From positions 1 through 58,987 of the forward strand of contig JAUIKU010000003.1 in assembly GCA_030430675.1 (NCBI GenBank): a stretch of DNA of 58,987 bases, given 5' to 3'. The position numbers were made by a program, and so were the translations under genes. The stretch is from Bacteroidia bacterium (GTDB lineage Bacteria > Bacteroidota > Bacteroidia > Cytophagales > Cyclobacteriaceae). The notes beneath the pieces were generated by a model that saw only the letters and a program-made list of their open reading frames with translations, searched no databases and was not told the DNA's origin. How positions within the stretch are numbered: the stretch's first letter is position 1; each line of letters begins with the position of its first letter. Positions 42,843 to 53,045 of this stretch are shown here, one piece after another.

Positions 42843-43806
42843 CATAGGGAACCATAATGAACTGTTTGCCCAATCTGTAAAAAGTGTGGTACAGATCTAC
42901 ATCAATGGTTCATTTACCCTGGCGGGGGCATTGATCATAATCGTAGTGATCTACACCATTATGAATGGCCTGGTTTTCCATGATTCCAACCGGATTGATT
43001 TTAAACCAATGCTGAGAGCTATCGCCATTACTTTTCTAATAGTTTTCTATCAGGATATCATGGATGTAATCAGCGGAGGTATTGCCATGTTCACCGGCCA
43101 ATTTTCCAACAGCGAAGGTATCGTGAAAAAGTTAGTGAAGCTCTCGGAAGTCAGACCTTTGGAGAATCCAAACACCATGGAAGCGGAAGATCTCGGTGAA
43201 AAGATCGGTAATTACCTCACCAGTGCATTCGATATTACTGCCATGATATCAGGCGCATTCGAAAGAGGTATCACACTGGTAATCCGGGAAATAATTTTGA
43301 TGCTGCGTACCATTATATTGGGCTTCCTTTACCTGGCCGGTCCCATTGCCTTGGCCTTCTCATTGATTCCGAAATTTGAAGGACTTTCAGTCAAATGGTT
43401 TCAGGGATGGTTAGCGGTGCAGTGCTGGGCTATTACCTTAACCATGCTGGATAACCTGGTTGATGCCTATCAGTTTGGTACCGATGACAGCACCTTACGA
43501 TTTATCGCCAATAACCTGGTGGTCATCATCATGTATATTTTGGTACCCTATCTTACTACATATTTTATCGGTGGCAGTGCAGCCGGAGCTTTTATTAGTA
43601 AGGTAGTGGGAACTTCAGCCCTTGTGCTGGCCGCCTCCAAAACCCTGGCCAAACAGAGACCATCGAGGAATACCGTTGGTTCTAGCAACAGCAGTGTTGG
43701 ACCCAATCATGGAACCAACTCACGTCCATCCAATCAGGAGGCTCAGCAACCAGGCAATTTACAAAATCGAAATAATACCATTCAAGTTCAAACCACTGGT
43801 CAATAG
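42835..43806 (+). CDS. traJ: T4SS inner-membrane protein VirB6/TraJ-like
   Basis: A 323-residue polytopic protein with about six membrane helices, including TLAGALIIIVVIYTIMNGLV, IILMLRTIILGFLYLAGPIALAFSLIP, and VVIIMYILVPYLTTYFIGG, followed by a Ser/Asn/Gln-rich tail. Start is GTG 42835, 8 bp inside the VirB4 gene. It matches the CTnDOT TraJ position and topology. Confidence 0.85.
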   Translation: MHNIGNHNELFAQSVKSVVQIYINGSFTLAGALIIIVVIYTIMNGLVFHDSNRIDFKPMLRAIAITFLIVFYQDIMDVISGGIAMFTGQFSNSEGIVKKLVKLSEVRPLENPNTMEAEDLGEKIGNYLTSAFDITAMISGAFERGITLVIREIILMLRTIILGFLYLAGPIALAFSLIPKFEGLSVKWFQGWLAVQCWAITLTMLDNLVDAYQFGTDDSTLRFIANNLVVIIMYILVPYLTTYFIGGSAAGAFISKVVGTSALVLAASKTLAKQRPSRNTVGSSNSSVGPNHGTNSRPSNQEAQQPGNLQNRNNTIQVQTTGQ

Positions 43807-43808
43807 TT

Positions 43809-44414
43809 ATGCAAGCCAACCAAGCAAATCGAGTGATCAAATTCCTAAAAGGCCTCTGTCTGGTGATGTTCCTTTTCCTGATGGCCACCAATATGTTTTG
43901 GGGTTATCAGTATTTCAATCAGCAAGCCATATGCAATGAGCGGTCTTATGTAATTACTGATTTTGGAACCTTCAGCGCCTACCAAACCACTGGCGATAGG
44001 AAAACTGCAGTAGAGGCCCGAAATCATATAAAAGTTTTTATGACCAACATGTACGCTCACGAAGCCAATAATTTTAAACATCGGGTGGAAACAGCATTGG
44101 AGCTTATCGACAAAGAAGATGGATTGGCCATCTACAATGATTTTAAAGAAGGTCAGGTATATGAAAACTACGTGCGGAATAACGCCCGTACACGCATCGA
44201 GGTGGACAGTGTACTGGTAGATATGGATGTTCAGCCTTATCAAGGTAGAGTATATGCCAAACAAACCATTTTTTATAGCGATCAAAGCCGGACACTTCCT
44301 ATAGCTGCAGCCTTTAACCTGGTAGAAACACCGTTCCGTACCGATCAAAACCCATTTGGACTGCTGATTCAAAACTGGAAGTATATCGTGTATAAGCTGG
44401 ACCCGGAGTCATGA
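43809..44414 (+). CDS. traK: T4SS VirB8/TraK-like protein
   Basis: A 201-residue bitopic protein: short cytoplasmic N-terminus, one membrane helix (about 11-34), then a periplasmic domain (TFSAYQTTGDRKTAVEARNHIKVFMTNMYAHEANNFKHRVETAL) with the alpha-beta layout of TraK/VirB8. Its stop overlaps the next start by 4 bp. Confidence 0.87.
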   Translation: MQANQANRVIKFLKGLCLVMFLFLMATNMFWGYQYFNQQAICNERSYVITDFGTFSAYQTTGDRKTAVEARNHIKVFMTNMYAHEANNFKHRVETALELIDKEDGLAIYNDFKEGQVYENYVRNNARTRIEVDSVLVDMDVQPYQGRVYAKQTIFYSDQSRTLPIAAAFNLVETPFRTDQNPFGLLIQNWKYIVYKLDPES

Positions 44415-45298
44415 AACTATTAATCATACCCTGTATTTTATTGATCATTAACAGATTTGATCCGGGCTGGGCACAGTACATTTCCCTGGACAGTGTGTTT
44501 GTTAGTCATGATAAAACCACCTATCTGGTATTTGACAACCCCTTCCAACCCAATACTGATTTTGTCGATCTGGGGACCACCGGGTTCCATAGTAAAATAG
44601 AAGGTGAAGCAGTCTTTTTAAAGGCTTCCGCAAAAGGCTCAAGTCCCACTACCCTGATGATAAAGAATGGTGATACCTATTATCATGGAGTAATCGGTTA
44701 CCGAGAGCATCCTGAAAAGATGTTCTATGATTACCGGAGATCAGGTACAGATCCAAATTCCGGCACCCCAGTTCCGGAGGTGAAATCCTCCCAGGCCATA
44801 CCGGCTAAAACCCCTGGATCAGTTAACCAGGAAGTTTCATCAAATGACAAACAGCTTTTAGTGGAAGAAAGATTGGAAACATTGATGAATAGTCCAGTTG
44901 AAATACGCACGCTGGGGGTAGTACAGGACCGGATTATACTGGCAGTGACCAATGTGATGGCCGATGATAAAGCCCTCTATTTAAAACTGTTGATTAACAA
45001 CAAATCATCCGGCAAGTATGAGATTGATTTTGTGAACTTCCAGTTTGTGGAGCCATCAAAAGGGAACAGCCTCAAAAAGAGTCCATCCAAAACCATAGAC
45101 GTTTACCCAATTACGCAAACCCAGGGGCAGACAGTAAATGCTTACCAAAAGCAGTGGCTGGGATATGCTTTGCCTCTATTTAATATTTCTGACAGGGGTA
45201 AACTGATCATTTCTTTCAGGGAAATCAACGGATCACGAATATTGAAACTTGAGGTGCCGGCAAAAACCATATTAAAAACGAAGGTCTTCGAATCATGA
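44411..45298 (+). CDS. traN: T4SS VirB9/TraN-like protein (DUF4138)
   Basis: A 295-residue exported protein with signal peptide (ending GWAQ), then the DUF4138 beta domain: YISLDSVFVSHDKTTYLVFDNPFQ and the central MADDKALYLKLLINNKSSGKYEIDFVNFQFVEPSKG, ending with a beta-rich domain and a REINGSRILKLEV strand. It forms the outer part of the channel with VirB10. Starts 4 bp inside traK and overlaps traM by 4 bp. Confidence 0.88.
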   Translation: MKLLIIPCILLIINRFDPGWAQYISLDSVFVSHDKTTYLVFDNPFQPNTDFVDLGTTGFHSKIEGEAVFLKASAKGSSPTTLMIKNGDTYYHGVIGYREHPEKMFYDYRRSGTDPNSGTPVPEVKSSQAIPAKTPGSVNQEVSSNDKQLLVEERLETLMNSPVEIRTLGVVQDRIILAVTNVMADDKALYLKLLINNKSSGKYEIDFVNFQFVEPSKGNSLKKSPSKTIDVYPITQTQGQTVNAYQKQWLGYALPLFNISDRGKLIISFREINGSRILKLEVPAKTILKTKVFES

Positions 45299-46212
45299 TC
45301 AATAAGTCTGTCAGGAAGAAATTGATTTTACCCCTATTATTATGCTTAGCTGTATTTGTGCTGATCGGAGTGCGTTTAACCTACAAACATTTCGGCGAAC
45401 CCGAACAAAGGACTCCCATTCCACCAGGTCCTGATTTAGAAGGACAGGTAACAGAGCCTACCGATCATAGTAAGATCCAAACCTATGAGAAAGAGATTGA
45501 AGAACAACGAAGTGCAGCATTCAGGGAAGAACCTGATCTGCAAACAGTATCTATTCCCTGGAACAAAGTTTTTGAAAAGGATCAAATACTTTCCATGGAA
45601 GTGAATGATACTTCCCAGAGTATAGAACCGCAGGAATCTGCAAATACTAAACCGTTATCCGTCAAGAATAAACCAGCTGCGATTAAGAATAAACAAGAAG
45701 CCAGGGATTTACAGCCCCCGGCCACGGGTTTTAATACTTTTAAATCTGAAAATGCCCCTGAAGTCAAGGAGAAGATCAATACAAATAATAATCTGATTGC
45801 AGCGGTTATTCATGGAGATCAAAGAGTGAGTAATTACCAAACGGTAACATTCAGGGTAATTCAGCAAACTGAGATTGGTGAAATACTTATTCCTCGAAAT
45901 ACCATGATTTATGGGAAAGCACAAATGGGAGGTAACCGGTTAACTATACGATCCGAAAGATTAAAGACTCCCGAAGGAGTAACCAGCATGTCCTTAAAGG
46001 TTTTGGACAAAGACTTAATGGAAGGGCTATTAATTCAGGGTAGTCGTTCCTCAGAAATTGAGACTATTGGCGGCGAAATACTAGATGAGGTTGCGGTTTA
46101 TGAATACACAGGAATTGTTAGTAGTCTCAGGAGTGCTTTGAGTAAAAAAAATGACCGTAGCCTTTGGTTGATGGATGGTTATAGGGTTTATTTCAGTTAT
46201 AGTGCCAAATAA
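45295..46212 (+). CDS. traM: T4SS VirB10/TraM-like protein
   Basis: A 305-residue protein: one membrane helix (about 8-28), a proline- and charge-rich linker, then a C-terminal domain beginning NNLIAAVIHGDQRVSNYQTVTFRVIQQTEIG, the TraM signature, with IPRNTMIYGKAQM. It bridges inner and outer membranes. It abuts the next gene with TAATG, sharing one base. Confidence 0.88.
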   Translation: MINKSVRKKLILPLLLCLAVFVLIGVRLTYKHFGEPEQRTPIPPGPDLEGQVTEPTDHSKIQTYEKEIEEQRSAAFREEPDLQTVSIPWNKVFEKDQILSMEVNDTSQSIEPQESANTKPLSVKNKPAAIKNKQEARDLQPPATGFNTFKSENAPEVKEKINTNNNLIAAVIHGDQRVSNYQTVTFRVIQQTEIGEILIPRNTMIYGKAQMGGNRLTIRSERLKTPEGVTSMSLKVLDKDLMEGLLIQGSRSSEIETIGGEILDEVAVYEYTGIVSSLRSALSKKNDRSLWLMDGYRVYFSYSAK

Positions 46213-47072
46213 TGGGATTAAGATATTTGATAGTGATAGCTCTGATAACTCCGCTGGATAGCTGGGGACAGCTATTCGTTATACCCAATCCGGAAGAAAG
46301 TATTTGGAGGGCCAAAATGTTGTCGGCCACCATCAAGGAGCTCAAGGAAAGCATCAAAACTGTGAAATCCCTAAAGGAAGGGATTGAATTGTACAAGGAC
46401 ACCAGGGATGGTATCAATGATATCAAGTCATTGAAGGAAGATCTGCTGGCCCTGGAAAATTTACGAGATGCCAGGTTAAAAGACGTGCTGAAAATCCGTG
46501 ATCTTAAAGTTTCCGAGATGGTGGATGCCCTGGAACGGGCTTATGAGGTAATCGAATTTGAGCCAACAGTGCCTTATAGTCAAGATATTTATGACCTATT
46601 AAAAACAGGACAGGTTATGAATGGCGGTACCGAAGGAATCTTTAATTTATTCCACCAGGGAAATTCAGGAGTCAATAGTCTGTGGGAGTTGAATTCATAC
46701 GACTATAGTCCTGAAAAGATGTACCAATATCATACGGCCTATGGTATTGTATCTGATCAACTGTACATTAAGGGTTCCTTAGCATACCGCAAAATGGCCG
46801 AAGAAAAACTGGCCATTGCAGAGGAACTTAATGATGAGCTCAACAGAAATGATAATCTGGAAATGACTCAGGCACAACGAATTGATTTGCAAAATCAAGT
46901 ACAGCAACTGATCGATACTTCTATCGAATATCGATTAACAGCCGAAGATCTGATGCAAAAAGCCCTGACATTAAAAGAATTCGACAAAGCAAAAATAGAA
47001 CAACACAGGAACCAGAGTGAAAAGGATAAATTCCTGGAGCACTATAAACAGGTAAAATATGGGGATCACTAA
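46212..47072 (+). CDS. Conjugal transfer protein, VirB5/TraI-like coiled-coil
   Basis: A 286-residue protein with a signal peptide (ending SWGQ) and mature part of long helices: LSATIKELKESIKTVKSLKEGIELYKDTRDGINDI and EELNDELNRNDNLEMTQAQRIDLQNQV. This is the layout of TrbJ/VirB5-like minor pilus proteins and of CTnDOT TraI; the assignment is by position and shape. It shares the A of ATG with the traM stop. Confidence 0.7.
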   Translation: MGLRYLIVIALITPLDSWGQLFVIPNPEESIWRAKMLSATIKELKESIKTVKSLKEGIELYKDTRDGINDIKSLKEDLLALENLRDARLKDVLKIRDLKVSEMVDALERAYEVIEFEPTVPYSQDIYDLLKTGQVMNGGTEGIFNLFHQGNSGVNSLWELNSYDYSPEKMYQYHTAYGIVSDQLYIKGSLAYRKMAEEKLAIAEELNDELNRNDNLEMTQAQRIDLQNQVQQLIDTSIEYRLTAEDLMQKALTLKEFDKAKIEQHRNQSEKDKFLEHYKQVKYGDH

Positions 47073-47532
47073 AATCAAATATTGGGTTGTATGTAGTCTG
47101 TTGGTGAACACATGCACATCAAGCAACGAAATCAATGATCGGGTAGCCACCGAGGTGTTAGAAGCTCAAATACAACAAGAAGCCCGGTTTGACCGATCGG
47201 ATCAATCCGAAACACCCAAAATCAAACTGCTGTCGGTTGAAGTAGTTGAAACAGAATTGCTGCCAAAGCTGGTAGAATCGGATCGGGATAAGTACCGGGT
47301 ACAATACATTGCCCAGATCGAGATTTTGGAAGATTGTGCCTGGGGTACAGATAGAAATGAGCCACGTGGGTTTACTCGCTTCATCGTCCGGCCTACAGAC
47401 GATGCGGATAGTTGGATGCACATTACTAACGCCACCGAAAGCAACCAGGGCGACCAGGAAACGGTAGAGCATTTCTTTGAATTGGCCCAGGCAAATGGTG
47501 GCTGGGTTGATGGATACAATAATCAGTATTAG
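47059..47532 (+). CDS. Putative lipoprotein of the T4SS operon
   Basis: A 157-residue protein with a short hydrophobic start and Cys at residue 19 (VNTCTSS; an imperfect lipobox), then a predicted alpha-beta mature domain (DRSDQSETPKIKLLSVEVVETELLPKL). It overlaps the previous gene by 14 bp and precedes the coupling protein by 3 bp. Not recognised; perhaps a VirB7-like lipoprotein. Confidence 0.6.
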   Translation: MGITKIKYWVVCSLLVNTCTSSNEINDRVATEVLEAQIQQEARFDRSDQSETPKIKLLSVEVVETELLPKLVESDRDKYRVQYIAQIEILEDCAWGTDRNEPRGFTRFIVRPTDDADSWMHITNATESNQGDQETVEHFFELAQANGGWVDGYNNQY

Positions 47533-47535
47533 AAA

Positions 47536-49389
47536 ATGACCTACGATCGATACCATCCATTTTATGGCATTCTGGCAGTGGTTATTCTACTAATGGGTAT
47601 CGAGTATGTATTGCTATCTAGGATTGGATTTGGGCTGATGGGTAAATATGTAACTCCACTCCTGGATTTAGTTAAACAAACAGGCTGGCCTGTCCGGGTC
47701 TTTTTCGTAGTATTTTACCTTCTACTATCGATTGCCACCCGGGGATTTCGTTTGCTCTTTCCAAGTACTGATTACAAAATCTGGATGAAATTGGTGTCTA
47801 TTAGCTTGTTCCTGGTATCGGTTATTAGCCTTTTGAAAATTATAGAATTCACTAGTGTCCTTTTATGGTATCCGGTGAGTTTTCTAGGGGTCTTCATTAC
47901 CGCTCCATTTATGGTGATGTCATTAGCTGGCTGGAGGAAGCCTCAGGACGGTTTTACCATACATAATGAATTGCACAAAATTTCTAATCCATACTCCTTC
48001 AATTTCAGAGTAAAAGGAGGCTGGATCAATATAGCCAATCCCTTCAGAGGAATTCTGATCCTGGGATCCAATGGCAGCGGCAAATCGGAATCACTGGCTT
48101 ATCCCATAATCAAACAATCGGTCGAAAAGGGATATAGTGGCATCATCTATGATTTTAAATATCCCAAGCTTACCCAGCAACACTATCATCATTTCAAGAA
48201 AACTCACTCCTTAAAAGGATCCTTCTTTGTGGTCAATTTTGATCAGTTGAATGAGACCCATCGATTAAATCCGATCCTACCAAAATTTATGGGTCATAGC
48301 AGCTACGCTAGGGAATATGCGCATGCGATCGTTTCAAATCTAGGCACAAATACTTACGGAAGAAATGATTTTTGGACCCGGTCATCCACTGAATTACTAA
48401 CCGGAGTGTTCTGGTTCCTGGCTAAAGAATTTCCCGGTTTCTGTAGTCTTCCTCATGCAGTGGCGCTAATCCTATCTGAAGATGACCAGGTATTACTGGA
48501 TGTGATTTCACATAACCAGGAAGTCCGGGGAATGGTGGCCAGTATGCAATCAGCATTGCGTAAAGGAGCAAGCAATCAATCTGCCGGGGTTATTGGTACG
48601 CTGCAGTTGGCTTTGGCATCCTTGAACACTCCTGAAATCTTCTGGGTATTGAGCGGTAATGATTTTGACCTGAACCTGAATGATCCGGAGAATCCAAAAA
48701 TGCTGGCGTTAGGTTCCAATCCAAGCTTAAAGGAGACCTATGCTCCTATTATTGCTTGTATTATTACTGTGGCCCTGAAGCTAATGAATCAACCTGGAAA
48801 ACATCACAGTTTGATGCTGTTAGACGAAGCTCCTACCGTGTACGTTCCAAAACTGGACACTATACCAGCCACCGCCAGGGCCAATAGGCTATCCACCATA
48901 TTCATTGCCCAAGACAAAAGTCAAATGGTCAAGGGCTACGGCAAAGTAGAAACAGACAGCCTAATCGGTAACCTGAACTACCAGCTTTACGGTCGCTTGG
49001 CACACTTGGAAACTGCCGAATACGTGAGCCGACTTATGGGCAGGGAAGACAAGGTGATCACCAATAGTTCACACAACCAATCCCATAGTGCCAATTCAGG
49101 TAACTCACAATCCCATGGATCAAGTTTCACCTTACAAGAGCGCTTCCTGCTTAAGCCACAGGAGGTCATGGGATTGAAGGTGGGTGAATTTGTTGGTATC
49201 ACCGTTGAGTCAGACAGTTCACATTTCAAGGCCCAAGTTGAGAAACAAGACCTCCCTGAAATGAAGCCCTTACCTCAGGTGCATGCCAACCAACAAATCC
49301 AGGAAAACTACCGCAGAATTCATAAAGAAGCCCAATCAATTCTGGCGGAATCCGAAAAGTATGACCCACAACACGCCTATTCAAACTGA
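47536..49389 (+). CDS. T4SS coupling protein (VirD4/TraG type)
   Basis: A 617-residue ATPase linking the relaxosome to the T4SS. N-terminal membrane helices (about 8-28, 51-75, 86-130), Walker A LILGSNGSGKSESLAYP (about 175), Walker B SLMLLDEAPTVYVP, and the downstream IFIAQDKSQMVKGYG. A His/Asn/Ser-rich linker (SSHNQSHSANSGNSQ) lies at about 513-530. The match is to MobC-type VirD4 of Bacteroidota elements. Confidence 0.94.
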   Translation: MTYDRYHPFYGILAVVILLMGIEYVLLSRIGFGLMGKYVTPLLDLVKQTGWPVRVFFVVFYLLLSIATRGFRLLFPSTDYKIWMKLVSISLFLVSVISLLKIIEFTSVLLWYPVSFLGVFITAPFMVMSLAGWRKPQDGFTIHNELHKISNPYSFNFRVKGGWINIANPFRGILILGSNGSGKSESLAYPIIKQSVEKGYSGIIYDFKYPKLTQQHYHHFKKTHSLKGSFFVVNFDQLNETHRLNPILPKFMGHSSYAREYAHAIVSNLGTNTYGRNDFWTRSSTELLTGVFWFLAKEFPGFCSLPHAVALILSEDDQVLLDVISHNQEVRGMVASMQSALRKGASNQSAGVIGTLQLALASLNTPEIFWVLSGNDFDLNLNDPENPKMLALGSNPSLKETYAPIIACIITVALKLMNQPGKHHSLMLLDEAPTVYVPKLDTIPATARANRLSTIFIAQDKSQMVKGYGKVETDSLIGNLNYQLYGRLAHLETAEYVSRLMGREDKVITNSSHNQSHSANSGNSQSHGSSFTLQERFLLKPQEVMGLKVGEFVGITVESDSSHFKAQVEKQDLPEMKPLPQVHANQQIQENYRRIHKEAQSILAESEKYDPQHAYSN

Positions 49390-49397
49390 CCGCAGCC

Positions 49398-49910
49398 ATG
49401 AAAAAGCTCTTTATTCCGATATTCTTACTGACTGCCAGCTTCCACTTTGCTAACGCACAGGTGCGGCATCTCAAAGGTCAACAAGGCCTAGAGGCGTTTG
49501 GTGGTATTACTAAACACAGCCAGGTACTTGGCGCTGGATACAGTTATTACCTGAGCTCAAAACTCTATTTAAAAGGATCGTTGGGTTATGAAACAGGAAC
49601 CATTACCGAAGTTAATTTTACTGCTTATTTGGTTGATGTCAGTTGCAACTACACACTATTCGATATCAATTCAGTAGCATTTTTTAATGTGGTACTAGGT
49701 GGCAGCGGACTGTATGAAGAAACAGAATCATTAGAAAGCACCATTGCCCAGGAAGGCTTTTCCCCTGGGGTGCTTGGTGGGGTAGAAATTGAGATGTTTC
49801 TAAGTGACAGACTGGTTATAGTAGCTGGTGGATCTCAGCGACATTACTTCCTGTCAGAACTGGGCCCAGATCGCTGGCTGGTCAACGGGGGTCTGAAATA
49901 CATTCTTTAA
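49398..49910 (+). CDS. Conjugal transfer outer-membrane protein TraO-like
   Basis: A 170-residue protein with a signal peptide (ending ANAQ) and a beta-rich mature part with alternating aromatic strands (LGAGYSYYLSSKLYLKGSLGYETG) like a small barrel. Typical for TraO of Bacteroidota elements, which follows the core T4SS genes. Confidence 0.8.
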   Translation: MKKLFIPIFLLTASFHFANAQVRHLKGQQGLEAFGGITKHSQVLGAGYSYYLSSKLYLKGSLGYETGTITEVNFTAYLVDVSCNYTLFDINSVAFFNVVLGGSGLYEETESLESTIAQEGFSPGVLGGVEIEMFLSDRLVIVAGGSQRHYFLSELGPDRWLVNGGLKYIL

Positions 49911-49927
49911 CCTTGACTAAATGAGCT

Positions 49928-51373
49928 ATGAAAAACTATACTTTATGGCTACTGTCATTGCTAATTTTTACACTAAGTCGTTGCGATGAAAGGGAGATTG
50001 ATTTTATTGAAAACACACAATTCTTGTTTTCCGCCAGCATTGGTGAAGATTTCTTGATAAAGGATCAAAAGTATGAGTTGGAAATGGATATCAGATTGGA
50101 AGATGGGGTACTGGATAACTTATCCTATTCTCTGAATTACCATATAGAGAATGGGACAGGGGTGTTATTTCAAAACGGCTTTCCATTTGAAAGTGGCGAT
50201 GTGGTAGACATTGAAGATACCTGGACTTATCAACCTACTTCAGTAGGAGATCAAAATATTGAATTGTCTCTTGCAGATAATACTGGGGCCAGTAAAACGG
50301 TCAATCTTGAGTTTACCGTGGGAGACTATATACCGGTCAATTTTGACTTCAATGCCAACTTTAAAGAATCAGAAACCACCATGAAAGCGGATACAGAATT
50401 CTTGGTCGAGCTAACCACTGATGATCCTCAGATGAAATATGTACTGAACTATGAAATAATGGAAGGGGATGGCATTATAAAGAATTCGAAGGGTGTAAAG
50501 ATTGGTAAGGACTATCCTATAGGAACTGGCAATACCGAATGGTTTTACAACGCCAACACACCCGACAATCAGCAGATAAAACTAAAGATTATGGATGAAA
50601 ATGGAGATGAGCTAACCAAGAATATTACCATTTATGCAGTGGATCAAATACCATTCTCGGTCACAGCTACTGCAAAACCAAGCACCATTCGACAAAGTAA
50701 ATCATCAGAAATATCAGTAAGCGTAACCTCCGAACATGCTCTGTTTGAAACCCTCAATTTTACCATGGAATACACCAGCAACTTTGGTTCCGATGCAAGA
50801 TTGCTGGACAAAAATAACGTCAGTATTCCACAAAACAGTCCGGTAGGTATAGATACAAAAGATAATCTGTTTACCTATAAACCAGTGGTTCCCGGTGCTC
50901 ATAACATTACCATTGTAGTATCCGACCAGGAGGGTAATAGTGAGTCAGCCGTAGTATCAGTCAACTCAGAACCTTTGCAAAAACCATTGCTTCAAGCTGT
51001 TTCCAGCCATGAGCTTGGTCTAGGTTTATGCATCCCTCAGGGATTCGGCAGTATTGAAGAATGTTCAGCTCAGTTAACTTTAAAAATTGACATGAACGGT
51101 AGTGTAGATCAAGATAAAGAGCTAGGGGGACGTATTACTGAGTACAAAATCACTATAGACGGAATCGACTATGCAGGATCTTTCAATTCACAAAATCCTG
51201 TCATATCTCTTGACAATGGGGAGGTGACTTATACAAAAGTAAAAGGAACTGCCAGTGATCATAAATATTCAGTAAAGCATAAAGCCGGAGCCACTATCAG
51301 GGTGGAGTTAAAGGATGATGATGGCTTGTGGTCGGAGGTGGAAGTGATCAAAGTGCCTGAGTATCCTCAATAG
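49928..51373 (+). CDS. TraQ-like (DUF3872) lipoprotein with repeated beta domains
   Basis: A 481-residue exported protein, with Cys19 in SRCDE as the probable lipid anchor. It holds three tandem Ig-like repeats of about 105 residues each, beginning FLFSASIG, PVNFDFNANF and PFSVTATAKPS, and each ending with a WTYQPTS / WFYNANTPD / FTYKPVVPG strand. A C-terminal domain of about 135 residues (LQAVSSHELGLGLCIPQG) follows. Classical TraQ has one such repeat, so this is an enlarged form, likely exposed to recipient cells. Confidence 0.75.
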   Translation: MKNYTLWLLSLLIFTLSRCDEREIDFIENTQFLFSASIGEDFLIKDQKYELEMDIRLEDGVLDNLSYSLNYHIENGTGVLFQNGFPFESGDVVDIEDTWTYQPTSVGDQNIELSLADNTGASKTVNLEFTVGDYIPVNFDFNANFKESETTMKADTEFLVELTTDDPQMKYVLNYEIMEGDGIIKNSKGVKIGKDYPIGTGNTEWFYNANTPDNQQIKLKIMDENGDELTKNITIYAVDQIPFSVTATAKPSTIRQSKSSEISVSVTSEHALFETLNFTMEYTSNFGSDARLLDKNNVSIPQNSPVGIDTKDNLFTYKPVVPGAHNITIVVSDQEGNSESAVVSVNSEPLQKPLLQAVSSHELGLGLCIPQGFGSIEECSAQLTLKIDMNGSVDQDKELGGRITEYKITIDGIDYAGSFNSQNPVISLDNGEVTYTKVKGTASDHKYSVKHKAGATIRVELKDDDGLWSEVEVIKVPEYPQ

Positions 51374-51536
51374 TTACACTATAGAATCAATACGATAAAC
51401 ACAAATCCAAATGGTAAACTCTTGGCATTGTTTCAATCTAGTTGATCCTAACGGGGAGCAATAATTTCATAAATCATAATCATAATTTTTGCAATTTTTA
51501 CAATGAAGTGCTACTATTTTAGGCCCTTCAGCGCCA

Positions 51537-52871
51537 ATGAATCTTTTTAATAACGAAATAAAATCCCTCAAGTCCCTTCACATATACCTTCAAAAGCTGG
51601 TTGAAGGTAAATTATGGCTCAAGGTGATCATTGGTTTGTTTCTAGGTGTTGGATTAGGCTTATTAATAAGCCCTCAAAACGGCTGGGTGGACAAAACAGT
51701 TGCCGATACTCTGGGGAATTGGTTGGCTTTGCCGGGGATTCTTTTTTTAAAGCTTGTGCAGATGATTATGATCCCATTGATCGTGGCGTCTATTATCACT
51801 GGTATAGTTAGCAATGATAAAGAAACCCTCAAAAAACTTGGAGGCGGAGTTTTGCTCTATTTCATTGGCACCACTGCGATATCTGTAACCATCGGCTCTA
51901 TGCTGGCACAACTTATGAAACCAGGGAGTCTTATTCATCAACAAGCTTCTGCTGAACACAAGCAAACCGTCGGTGCCGCTAAAGATGAACTTGGACTTTC
52001 TTTTGATCTCAACAGTATTCCGGAAGCTATTTCTGAACTCCTTCCGGAAAACCCATTGGCATCGATGGTCAGTGGTGAAATGCTTAGTATTGTAATTTTT
52101 GCCATAATCATTGGTGTGGCGATAATATCTTTAGCGGAAGAGTTACTTAGGCCGATTAAATTACTTTTAAGTGCCATCCAAGAGATATGTATGACCGTGG
52201 TAAAGTGGGCAATGATTCTGGTGCCAGTGGCCGTTCTTGGTCTGATGGCACAGCTTACTTCCAGTGTTGGGTTAAGCTCCCTTACTGGTCTGAGCTATTA
52301 TGTATTTGTTGTTTTGGTAGGGTTACTAATACTTGTTGTAATCTATCTCCTATTTGTCACATTTTTCGGAAAAAGAAATCCTATTCTGTTTTTGAAAAAG
52401 ATCAAGGATGTACAGTTGTTGGCTTTTTCTACTACAAGTTCAGCTGCTGTAATGCCACTTTCACTAAAAACTGCTGAAGAAGAGCTACAGGTGGATACAA
52501 CGGTTAGCAATTTCATCATTCCCATAGGAGCCACAGTAAATATGGATGGTACGGCACTTTATCAAACCACTACTACTTTGTTCGTTGCTCAAGCTTATGG
52601 ATTAGAAATGAGCCTATTCAATATAATAACGGTAGTGATCACAATTGTAGCTGCTTCTATTGGAACACCTGCAATCCCAGGTGGAGGCGTTGTAGTACTT
52701 GCTTCCGTATTAAGCAGCTCTGGTATTCCCGCAGAAGGAATCATTATCATAATTGGAGTAGAACGATTACTAGGTATGTTTCGCACTGCAGTGAACGTAA
52801 CAGGTGATTTGACAGCATGTATGGTATTCAATCGATTTTATGGAAATAATCAGATGCTGAAACCACATTGA
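51537..52871 (+). CDS. Sodium/proton:dicarboxylate (glutamate) symporter
   Basis: A 444-residue transporter of the DAACS family (GltP/DctA). About eight membrane helices, the serine-rich hairpin AFSTTSSAAVMPLSLK, the substrate motif GATVNMDGTALYQ and the second hairpin GTPAIPGGGVVVLASVL. It may import glutamate, aspartate or succinate. Located between the T4SS and the metal operon as independent cargo, preceded by 163 bp. Confidence 0.9.
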   Translation: MNLFNNEIKSLKSLHIYLQKLVEGKLWLKVIIGLFLGVGLGLLISPQNGWVDKTVADTLGNWLALPGILFLKLVQMIMIPLIVASIITGIVSNDKETLKKLGGGVLLYFIGTTAISVTIGSMLAQLMKPGSLIHQQASAEHKQTVGAAKDELGLSFDLNSIPEAISELLPENPLASMVSGEMLSIVIFAIIIGVAIISLAEELLRPIKLLLSAIQEICMTVVKWAMILVPVAVLGLMAQLTSSVGLSSLTGLSYYVFVVLVGLLILVVIYLLFVTFFGKRNPILFLKKIKDVQLLAFSTTSSAAVMPLSLKTAEEELQVDTTVSNFIIPIGATVNMDGTALYQTTTTLFVAQAYGLEMSLFNIITVVITIVAASIGTPAIPGGGVVVLASVLSSSGIPAEGIIIIIGVERLLGMFRTAVNVTGDLTACMVFNRFYGNNQMLKPH

Positions 52872-53045
52872 TCAGACTATTGTAACAATCAACCGGGCCT
52901 ATATCATACTATAATTCGAGTTACAGAATAAACCTCAAGTTGTACCATATGATACTTTGGTATGTCCAAATCTCATAAAATAAAGCCATAATTGTGTAAA
53001 GCTATTCATCGGCTATTACAGTATAATTGTAATATATTATTAGCC

